Shown: one piece after another, positions 1 to 5,486 of the stretch
Layout of the letters: every line of letters begins with the position of its first letter
Position numbering within the stretch: the stretch's first letter is position 1
Assembly: GCA_947458305.1 (NCBI GenBank)
Contig: CANGZO010000040.1
Span: 1-12,864 of the forward strand
From: Comamonadaceae bacterium
GTDB lineage: Bacteria; Pseudomonadota; Gammaproteobacteria; Burkholderiales; Burkholderiaceae_C
Length of the DNA: 12,864 nucleotides
Direction: 5' to 3'
The notes under the pieces: generated by a model
The model's input: only the letters and a program-made list of their open reading frames with translations
What the model was told of the DNA's origin: nothing
Databases searched by the model: none
Program-made: the position numbers and the translations under genes

Positions 1-1691
1 GCTTGTGCTGCGCCCGCCTTGGGTTCATCGCCAAAACCCATGAGCAACAGAGGCTGCAAACCTGCATCCGTGCGCTCGGCCAAAGCCGAAAGACTTGCGC
101 CTTGCGCCTGCAAGGCGTTGATGTCTGGTTGCCATATGCCGATGTCCAGACCCTCTTCTTGCAGCCAGCGCAAACTGCCCAGCATCAACTGCTTACCGTC
201 CACCTTGGCCAACACGCCTTTGCCGGGCACGGCCTTCAGGTCTTGCGCGGTGGAGCCTGCGAGGCCCTGCTGTTGTGCGGCGCTGACCACCGCACGCGCC
301 AAGGGGTGTTCACTGCCGCTTTGCACGCGTGCGGCCAAAGCCAAAACCGTTGGCGCGTCCAGCCCGGGCGCGGGCACATGGGCCAGCAAACGCGGTTGGC
401 CTACGGTGAGCGTGCCGGTTTTGTCAAAGGCCACGGTTTGCACGCGGTGCGCCAATTCCAGCGCCTGCACGTCTTTGATCAAGATGCCGTATTTGGCCGC
501 CACACCCGTGCCCGCCATGATGGCCACGGGCGTGGCCAAGCCCAGGGCGCAAGGGCAAGCGATGACCAAAACGGCCACCGCATGGATGAGCGCTGTTTCA
601 AAATCGGTGCCTGTTGCCATCCACGCAGCCAAGGTGAGCAGGGCGATCACCAACACCACGGGCACAAACACTTCGGCCACTTTGTCCACCAGCCGCTGAA
701 TCGGCGCTTTGGCCGCTTGCGCGTCTTCGACCAGGCGGATGATGTGCGAGAGCACGGTTTCGTGGCCAACGGCCGTCACGCGCATGAGCACTCGCCCTTC
801 GCCATTGATGGAGCCACCGGTCAAGGCCGTACCCGGCGCCTTGGCCACGGGCAAGGGTTCGCCAGTCAGCATGGATTCGTCCACCTGGGTTTGACCTTCG
901 ACCAGTTCGCCATCCAGCGGAAAACGCTCACCGGGCCGCACCACGATCAAGTCACCCACCAGAATTTCGTCCACAGGCACATCCATTTCGCCGTCTTCGC
1001 CCAACCAATGGGCTTTGTCCGGGCGCAAGGCATGCAAGGCGCGAATTGCCTCGGTGGTCTGGCGCTTGGCACGCGTCTCCAGCCATTTGCCCAGCATCAC
1101 CAAGGTGATGACCACGGCCGAGCCTTCAAAGTACAGGTGCGGCGCATGCCCTTCGTGCGCCGTGATCCACAGCCAAACCGACAAGGCCCAGCCTGCGGTG
1201 GTGCCCAAGGACACCAGCAAATCCATGTTGCCCGTGAGCGCCTTCAATGCATGCCAACCGGCTTTGTAAAAACGTGCGCCCAACACAAACTGCACCGGCG
1301 TGGCCAGCGCAAATTGCGCCCAAGCAGGCAGCATCCAGTGCTGGCCCCACAGCTCGGCCAGCATGGGCAGGACCAACGGGGTGGTCAGCAGCAGGCCCAC
1401 ACCGACCGGCATGAAGCCTGCCCAAGGTGATTCGCGGCCTGCATCGGCCTGTGCTTCAGGTGTGCGGGGTTCATACCCGGCGTCGCGCACCGCACGGCGC
1501 AGCCGTGCGTCGGTCACGTCATTGGATGCCACTTCGATGCGGGCCGATTCGGTGGCGAGGTTGACCGTGGCGCTCAGCACACCGGGCATTTTTTTCAGGG
1601 CCTTTTCGACCCGCGCCACACACGAGGCGCAGGTCATGCCACCGATGCCGATGTCGTAGGTGATAGGAGGCTCAATCTTGATCTGTGTCAT
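1..1691 (-). CDS. copA: Copper-translocating P1B-type ATPase, CopA (partial, C-terminus off the left edge)
   Basis: This inner-membrane pump exports Cu(I) from the cytoplasm using ATP. 563 codons are visible and the end is missing. An N-terminal heavy-metal-associated domain carries GMTCASC at residues 18-24 (metal-binding Cys21 and Cys24). Membrane helices follow from about residue 92, including GNMDLLVSLG near 154. The actuator loop TGE is at 276-278, the intramembrane metal site CPC at 379-381, the phosphorylated aspartate in DKTGTLT at Asp423, and the nucleotide-binding HP pair at 462-463. CPC plus HP is diagnostic of P1B ATPases. The GDGxNDxP hinge would lie in the missing part. The start is the ATG at 1691, with AAGGA nine bases upstream (1701-1705). 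It is divergent from the copper chaperone gene, which supports copper as substrate, although silver transport cannot be excluded. Confidence 0.95.
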   Translation of the reverse strand, partial: MTQIKIEPPITYDIGIGGMTCASCVARVEKALKKMPGVLSATVNLATESARIEVASNDVTDARLRRAVRDAGYEPRTPEAQADAGRESPWAGFMPVGVGLLLTTPLVLPMLAELWGQHWMLPAWAQFALATPVQFVLGARFYKAGWHALKALTGNMDLLVSLGTTAGWALSVWLWITAHEGHAPHLYFEGSAVVITLVMLGKWLETRAKRQTTEAIRALHALRPDKAHWLGEDGEMDVPVDEILVGDLIVVRPGERFPLDGELVEGQTQVDESMLTGEPLPVAKAPGTALTGGSINGEGRVLMRVTAVGHETVLSHIIRLVEDAQAAKAPIQRLVDKVAEVFVPVVLVIALLTLAAWMATGTDFETALIHAVAVLVIACPCALGLATPVAIMAGTGVAAKYGILIKDVQALELAHRVQTVAFDKTGTLTVGQPRLLAHVPAPGLDAPTVLALAARVQSGSEHPLARAVVSAAQQQGLAGSTAQDLKAVPGKGVLAKVDGKQLMLGSLRWLQEEGLDIGIWQPDINALQAQGASLSALAERTDAGLQPLLLMGFGDEPKAGAAQ

Positions 1692-1708
1692 GGCATGAAG
1701 TCCTTGAT

Positions 1709-1724
1709 GGTCTATGCTCAGACC
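1709..1724. promoter_or_regulatory. Dyad in the copA-copZ divergent promoter region (candidate operator)
   Basis: The 76-base gap between the two copper genes contains the inverted repeat GGTCT-N6-AGACC. Copper-responsive MerR-family regulators (CueR) bind dyads in such promoters, and divergent copA/copZ genes are usually copper-induced. No clear -10/-35 pair with the long MerR-type spacer could be placed around this dyad. The operator role is therefore only an inference from position and symmetry. No regulator gene is in the window. Confidence 0.3.
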
Positions 1725-1767
1725 AGACCCCAATGGGTCATGTTCAGTTCATTGGAGAGGATGCATC

Positions 1768-1965
1768 ATGAACCAAATTTTCACAGTTGAGGGCATGACG
1801 TGTGGCCACTGCGAAAAAGCAGTCACCAAAGCTTTGCTGGCATTGGATGCACAGGCCAAGGTTGTGATCGACCGCACACACAACACCGTGCAAGTGGATT
1901 CAGAAAAAACCCGCGAGGCTTTGGCCCACGCCATTGCCGATGAAGGTTACCGCGTTACAGCTTGA
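1768..1965 (+). CDS. copZ: Copper chaperone, CopZ-like heavy-metal-associated domain protein
   Basis: A 65-residue cytoplasmic protein made of a single heavy-metal-associated (HMA) fold. The metal-binding loop GMTCGHC is at residues 9-15 (Cys12 and Cys15), followed by the typical helix EKAVTKALLAL. The ending DEGYRV is characteristic of the family. Such proteins bind Cu(I) and pass it to the HMA domain of the CopA pump, whose gene lies directly upstream on the other strand. The ATG at 1768 is chosen because GGAGAGG (1754-1760) precedes it at seven bases. The frame is open further upstream to an ATG at 1714, but that lies in the promoter region and adds no conserved sequence. A DUF2892 gene starts 24 bases after the stop, so the two are probably cotranscribed. 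Confidence 0.93.
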   Translation: MNQIFTVEGMTCGHCEKAVTKALLALDAQAKVVIDRTHNTVQVDSEKTREALAHAIADEGYRVTA

Positions 1966-1989
1966 TTTTTTACCACCAGGGAGTTTCAC

Positions 1990-2184
1990 ATGACCAAAAA
2001 CATTGGCGACATCGAACGCATCGTCCGCATCGTGGGCGGTCTTGTCTTGATCGCACTGGCCGCCACGGGCACCGTGGGCGTTTGGGGCTGGCTGGGCCTG
2101 GTGCCTTTGGCCACAGGCTTGGTAGGTTGGTGCCCGCCTTACAGCTTGCTGGGCATCAACACTTGCAAGAATAAAAATACCTGA
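1990..2184 (+). CDS. DUF2892 (YgaP-like) small inner-membrane protein
   Basis: A 64-residue membrane protein. The N-terminal NIGDIERIVRIVGG and the C-terminal GWCPPYSLLGINTC are the recognisable ends of the DUF2892 family, which is also the membrane-anchoring domain of the rhodanese YgaP. Between them is hydrophobic sequence long enough for two short membrane segments (about residues 18-35 and 36-55). Cys48 and Cys59 flank the end of the second segment. The biochemical role of stand-alone DUF2892 proteins is not established. The start at 1990 has a good AGGGAG site (1978-1983) six bases upstream. It lies 24 bases after copZ and 4 bases before the next gene, which suggests an operon and perhaps a link with metal or sulfur handling; that link is inference from position. 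Confidence 0.88.
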   Translation: MTKNIGDIERIVRIVGGLVLIALAATGTVGVWGWLGLVPLATGLVGWCPPYSLLGINTCKNKNT

Positions 2185-2188
2185 TTGC

Positions 2189-3046
2189 ATGTCACAAGAT
2201 TCGCCGCCGTCCGAGCCCCCAGCAACTTCTGGCCGTTTGAACTTACCCGGCGTTTTGCCCATCGATGGCAAGCAACCGTTGTATTGGCTCTATTTGGGAC
2301 TGAAAGACATCGGTCATTCTCCCTGGCTGAGCTTGGCCCATGGTTGGGTGATGGCCATAGGAGGCGGCCTGATCACTTGGCTGGCACATGACCGTTTCTG
2401 GCTGCTGGCCAGTGCGGTGTCGGGCTTTTTGGTTGTGGCCCCTGTTTTGGCCACCAGCTTGTATGCCATGAGCCGGGCCATCGAAAGAAACGAAATCGTG
2501 AACTTGCGGCTTTTGTTCAAGACTTGGACGCAATGGCAAACGCTGCAGAACAATGCGCCTGTGAGTTACTGGTGTCTGGTGCGTTTTGGTTTGTTGCTGG
2601 CCTTGGCGGGCACAGGCTGGGTCTTGACCTCATCGGCCCTGATCACTTTGTTGGCGCCGATGCCGATCCAAACCCCCATGGATTTCATTCACCTTGTGGT
2701 GCTCAACCCAGACAGTTATTTGTTTGAACTGTGGCTGATGTTGGGCGGCCTGATGGCCGCGCCAGTTTTTGCCTCCAGTGTGGTGGCCATGCCTTTGCTG
2801 CTGGACCGTCAGCTCAACACTTTAGAAGCTGTGCTCACCAGCTGGAAAGTGGTCTTGGCCCATCCCATGCCCATGGTGCTGTGGGCATTTTTGATCATGG
2901 GTCTGAGCATGATGGGCATTTTGAGTTTGTTCATCGGCCTGATCGTGATCGTGCCCATGTTGGGCCATGCGTCCTGGCATGCCTACCGCGATCTGGTGGA
3001 CACCCGTGATGTGCCTGAGCGGGTGCCCCGCCAAGAGTCTGTTTGA
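2189..3046 (+). CDS. DUF2189 integral membrane protein
   Basis: A 285-residue polytopic inner-membrane protein. A hydrophilic N-terminus (about 1-40) is followed by hydrophobic stretches near 45-66, 71-93, 130-157, 178-205 and 226-260, giving five or six membrane helices. The segment WLYLGLKDIGHSPWLSLAHG, then LYAMSRAIERNE at the end of the second helix, matches the pattern I associate with DUF2189 proteins (a Trp-rich loop, then an LYxxSR motif). Molecular function is unknown. It starts four bases after the preceding stop with no clear ribosome-binding site, so translation may be coupled. Its stop codon TGA shares its A with the ATG of the next gene. There is no signal-peptide cleavage site and no enzyme motif. 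Confidence 0.8.
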   Translation: MSQDSPPSEPPATSGRLNLPGVLPIDGKQPLYWLYLGLKDIGHSPWLSLAHGWVMAIGGGLITWLAHDRFWLLASAVSGFLVVAPVLATSLYAMSRAIERNEIVNLRLLFKTWTQWQTLQNNAPVSYWCLVRFGLLLALAGTGWVLTSSALITLLAPMPIQTPMDFIHLVVLNPDSYLFELWLMLGGLMAAPVFASSVVAMPLLLDRQLNTLEAVLTSWKVVLAHPMPMVLWAFLIMGLSMMGILSLFIGLIVIVPMLGHASWHAYRDLVDTRDVPERVPRQESV

Positions 3047-3255
3047 TGTGGCAGATCACAGAAGAACAATTTGCGGGGTTCGGCCTGACCATTGGGGTCG
3101 CCGCTTTCATGCTCTACATGCTGTTCATCGTCTTGCAGCTGGCTTGGGAATCCAAAGCTGGAAAATTCGGAACCTTTGTCATTTTTCTTGGTTTGGCTTT
3201 TGGCATGTTGGGCTTTGTCGCCAAAGGCATCATCCAATGGTGGATTGACAGCTGA
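3046..3255 (+). CDS. DUF2788 small membrane protein
   Basis: A 69-residue protein with two predicted membrane helices (about residues 13-33 and 43-62) separated by the polar loop WESKAGKFGT. The sequence EEQFAGFGLTIGV followed by LAWESKAGKFGTF and a second helix ending FVAKGII is typical of the DUF2788 family, as I remember it from Beta- and Gammaproteobacteria. No function is known. The ATG at 3046 overlaps the upstream TGA by one base (TGATG), a classic translational-coupling arrangement. An in-frame TTG one codon earlier is a less likely start. It is the last gene of the rightward cluster; the A+T-rich DnaA-box region begins immediately after it. Confidence 0.85.
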   Translation: MWQITEEQFAGFGLTIGVAAFMLYMLFIVLQLAWESKAGKFGTFVIFLGLAFGMLGFVAKGIIQWWIDS

Positions 3256-3270
3256 ATTCAATGACGGATA

Positions 3271-3315
3271 AAGCTGTGGATAAAAGAATTGAAATGTATG
3301 ACTTATCCACAGCTT
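3271..3315. repeat. Perfect 13-bp inverted repeat carrying two DnaA boxes
   Basis: AAGCTGTGGATAA at 3271-3283 is the exact reverse complement of TTATCCACAGCTT at 3303-3315, with a 19-base spacer. Each arm contains the consensus DnaA box TTATCCACA plus four further matching bases (GCTT). The symmetry goes beyond the nine-base box, which suggests a conserved paired site. No U-tract follows, so it does not look like a terminator. Confidence 0.85.
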
Positions 3316-3421
3316 GCCCTGTTTTCAAAATGTTGTTCAATTTTGAGTGACAGCACAAAAGCGTAAGGACGCACATGTTTGAAAGAACAACAAGTCTTTG
3401 TCAGCATTGAATAAAAGAAGC

Positions 3422-3430
3422 TTGTCCACA
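3422..3430 (+). promoter_or_regulatory. Near-consensus DnaA box next to a DnaA-trio-like tract
   Basis: TTGTCCACA differs from the consensus TTATCCACA at one base. Fourteen bases later, 3445-3459 reads TTA CTA CTA CCA CTA. The complementary strand, read 3' to 5', is therefore AAT GAT GAT GGT GAT. This resembles the DnaA-trio element described next to DnaA boxes at bacterial unwinding sites, and it runs straight into the A+T-rich segment. Confidence 0.5.
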
Positions 3431-3540
3431 AAAGTAGCTGCCCCTTACTACTACCACTATTTAAAGATATAAAACAATAAGAAGATAAGAAAGAAGAAGT
3501 GCGCTGTTAAGATTTGCATCTTTCCAAACACCCAATCACC

Positions 3541-4305
3541 ATGGCGAGCGTCAACGAAGATTCGACACTTCCCTGTTACGACATCAAGAGCGCTGAGCTG
3601 TCTTTGGTGTCTTTGGTCCTCAAAACAACCGACATTCATATGCTGGCTGCGGCATTGGCTCAGCAATTGGGTGAAAGTCCTGGTTTTTTTGATCACGACC
3701 CCGTGGTGATCGACGTCACTTCTTTGGGTTTGACGGATGGTGCGACTTTCGATCTGACAGATTTAACAAGCGTTCTTCGTACAAATGGCTTGGTGCCCGT
3801 GGCCATCAAAGGCGCCCATCCTGAGCTTTTGTCGATGGCCAAGGGTCTTGGCTTGGTGGATGGCTCAGATGCCCGTGTGCGCCGCTCTGTGACCCTCGCT
3901 GAGCCCCAAGAGCAAGTTGCCGTCAGTCAACCCAGCACCCCACAGCCAGAACCTCAGCAAATGGCCTTGATCGTTGACAAGCCTTTGCGTTCAGGACAAC
4001 AGGTTTACGCCAAAGGGCGTGATTTGATTGTTCTGGCCATGGTCAATGCCGGCGCCGAAGTGATTGCCGATGGCCACATCCATGTTTATGGTGCATTGCG
4101 TGGCAAAGCCATTGCGGGCGCTCGTGGCAATATCCAAGCGCAAATTTTTGCCCAAGTGATGGAGCCTGAGTTGATTTCCATCGCAGGCGTTTACCGCACC
4201 AGCGAAAATGCTTTGCCCAAAGATGTTTTGGGTCAAGCGGCTCAGGTGTGTTTGCAATCTGGCCCTGACGGGGACAAATTGCTGATTACCCCTCTCAAGT
4301 CTTAA
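3541..4305 (+). CDS. minC: Septum site-determining protein MinC
   Basis: MinC inhibits FtsZ polymerisation at the cell poles, so that the division ring forms at mid-cell; MinD recruits it to the membrane. The protein is 254 residues. The N-terminal FtsZ-inhibiting domain (about 1-107) includes SLVSLVLKTTDIHMLAAAL and PVVIDVTSLG. A proline/glutamine-rich linker spans about 120-145. The C-terminal beta-helix domain has RSGQQVYAKGRDLIVL (150-165) and GAEVIADGHIHVYGALRGKA (171-190), including the MinD-contacting RSGQ. The ATG at 3541 is chosen because MinC homology begins shortly after it. No convincing Shine-Dalgarno site precedes it, and an in-frame TTG at 3514 is a possible earlier start. It is the first gene of minCDE, 30 bases before minD, and lies directly beside the DnaA-box region. 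Confidence 0.96.
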   Translation: MASVNEDSTLPCYDIKSAELSLVSLVLKTTDIHMLAAALAQQLGESPGFFDHDPVVIDVTSLGLTDGATFDLTDLTSVLRTNGLVPVAIKGAHPELLSMAKGLGLVDGSDARVRRSVTLAEPQEQVAVSQPSTPQPEPQQMALIVDKPLRSGQQVYAKGRDLIVLAMVNAGAEVIADGHIHVYGALRGKAIAGARGNIQAQIFAQVMEPELISIAGVYRTSENALPKDVLGQAAQVCLQSGPDGDKLLITPLKS

Positions 4306-4335
4306 TTTTTCAATCGAGTCCAAGAAAGTTCTTCC

Positions 4336-5151
4336 ATGGCAAAAATCGTTGTTGTGACCTCTGGCAAAGGTGGTGTGGGTAAAACCACGACCAGTGCCAG
4401 TTTTGCTTCTGGCTTGGCCCTCAGGGGTTTCAAGACCGCTGTCATTGACTTTGATGTGGGTCTGCGCAATCTGGACTTGATCATGGGTTGCGAGCGCCGG
4501 GTGGTGTACGACCTGATCAATGTGATCCAGGGTGAAGCCAACCTGAACCAAGCGCTCATCAAGGACAAACAGTGTGACAACCTGTTTGTGTTGGCGGCTT
4601 CGCAAACCCGCGACAAAGACGCCTTGTCTCAAGAAGGCGTTGAAAAGGTCTTGAATGACCTGAGTGGTATGGGTTTTGAATACATCGTGTGCGACTCGCC
4701 AGCAGGCATCGAAACCGGCGCCCTGATGGCCATGCACTTTGCCGATGAAGCTTTGGTGGTGACCAACCCCGAAGTGTCTTCGGTGCGCGACTCGGATCGC
4801 ATTTTGGGCATGTTGGGCAGTAAGACCAAACGTGCGATTGAAGGCTTAGAACCCATCAAAGAGCATTTGCTGATCACCCGCTACAACCCCAACCGGGTGG
4901 AAGAAGGGCAGATGCTTTCCTTGCAAGACATCCAGGACATCCTGCGCATCAAGTTGCTGGGTGTGATTCCTGAAAGCGAGAACGTCTTGCAGGCCTCTAA
5001 CCAAGGCACACCTGCCATTCACATGGCCAACAGCGATGTGTCCGAGGCCTACAAAGATGTGATCGACCGTTTCTTGGGCGAAGACAAACCGATGCGCTTT
5101 ACCGAAGCAGAGAAGCCCAGTTTCTTCAAACGTTTGTTTGGAGGCAAGTGA
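4336..5151 (+). CDS. minD: Septum site-determining ATPase MinD
   Basis: MinD is a membrane-associated ParA/MinD-family ATPase. It dimerises with ATP on the inner membrane, recruits MinC, and oscillates pole to pole under MinE control. The 271-residue length is normal. The deviant Walker A motif KGGVGKTT is at 11-18 (signature Lys11 and catalytic-loop Lys16), the A' motif DFDVGLRNLD at 38-47, and the Walker B-type CDSPAGIE at 119-126. The C-terminus ends in the amphipathic membrane-targeting helix FFKRLFGGK. It follows minC by 30 bases, and minE starts 3 bases after its stop. Its ribosome-binding site is weak (an AAGAAAG stretch around 4321-4327), so it probably relies partly on the minC transcript being actively translated. 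Confidence 0.98.
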   Translation: MAKIVVVTSGKGGVGKTTTSASFASGLALRGFKTAVIDFDVGLRNLDLIMGCERRVVYDLINVIQGEANLNQALIKDKQCDNLFVLAASQTRDKDALSQEGVEKVLNDLSGMGFEYIVCDSPAGIETGALMAMHFADEALVVTNPEVSSVRDSDRILGMLGSKTKRAIEGLEPIKEHLLITRYNPNRVEEGQMLSLQDIQDILRIKLLGVIPESENVLQASNQGTPAIHMANSDVSEAYKDVIDRFLGEDKPMRFTEAEKPSFFKRLFGGK

Positions 5152-5154
5152 GCC

Positions 5155-5415
5155 ATGTCCTTTCTGTCTTTCCTGTTGGGTGAAAAGAAGAAAACCGCCA
5201 GTGTGGCCAAAGAGCGCTTGCAGATCATCTTGGCCCATGAACGCAGTGGCCGAAATGTGGCTGAGCCCGATTACTTGCCCGACTTGCAGCGCGAGTTGGT
5301 GGCGGTGATCAGCAAGTACATCAAGATCAATCCGAACGATATCAAAGTCAATTTAGAGCGTCAGGACAATCTGGAAGTGCTGGAAGTCAAGATCGAGTTG
5401 CCCGACGCACGCTGA
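5155..5415 (+). CDS. minE: Cell division topological specificity factor MinE
   Basis: MinE stimulates the MinD ATPase and displaces MinC, which makes the Min oscillation and restricts the division block to the poles. The 86-residue length is usual for the family. The N-terminal membrane-targeting segment is MSFLSFLLGEKKK. The MinD-contact helix/strand is about residues 14-31 (TASVAKERLQIILAHERS), followed by the topological-specificity domain (LPDLQRELVAVISKYI and IKVNLERQDNLEVLEVKIEL). The start lies three bases after the minD stop. A GGAGG site inside the end of minD (5140-5144) lies ten bases upstream, so translation is likely coupled. A strong hairpin terminator follows 19 bases after the stop, ending the minCDE operon. 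Confidence 0.97.
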   Translation: MSFLSFLLGEKKKTASVAKERLQIILAHERSGRNVAEPDYLPDLQRELVAVISKYIKINPNDIKVNLERQDNLEVLEVKIELPDAR

Positions 5416-5434
5416 TCTTTTGGCTTTCACTATG

Positions 5435-5470
5435 AAAAAACCGTCGTCTTGAAAAAGACGATGGTTTTTT
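5435..5470. terminator. Bidirectional Rho-independent terminator between minE and the oxidoreductase gene
   Basis: AAAAAACCGTCGTCTT (5435-5450) pairs with AAGACGATGGTTTTTT (5455-5470) around a GAAA loop. There is only one imperfect pair (G-T on the plus strand). A-runs and T-runs flank the G+C-rich core on both sides, so the element can stop transcripts from either direction, as suits two converging genes. Confidence 0.92.
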
Positions 5471-5486
5471 TATGGAACAAAGCCAA

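Larger units (their letters stand above)
3256..3540. other. A+T-rich DnaA-box region: candidate replication origin (oriC) or DnaA control site upstream of minC
   Basis: No coding sequence is seen in this 285-base gap. It holds two perfect DnaA boxes (TTATCCACA) in inverted orientation at 3275-3283 and 3303-3311, and a third with one mismatch (TTGTCCACA) at 3422-3430. A CCCC run is followed by a TTACTACTACCACTA stretch and then a very A+T-rich, purine-biased segment; 3451-3500 has 12 G/C in 50 bases. Boxes beside an easily melted segment are the known design of bacterial origins. The region must also contain the minC promoter. Neighbouring mnmG with parS sites supports an origin-proximal location. 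Against it, no dnaA, dnaN or rpmH is in the window and only three boxes are clear. A DnaA-responsive promoter or titration site is the alternative. Confidence 0.5.

Noticed and set aside
3..1430. Long open frame on the plus strand opposite copA (475 codons)
   Set aside because: It is the antisense shadow of the copA reading frame. Its His/Gln/Arg-rich translation matches no family, while the minus strand has all the P1B ATPase motifs in order.
3271..3315. The 13-bp inverted repeat read as a Rho-independent terminator for the gene ending at 3255
   Set aside because: The loop would be 19 bases, the stem is not G+C-rich, and no T-run follows. Two consensus DnaA boxes explain the arms better.
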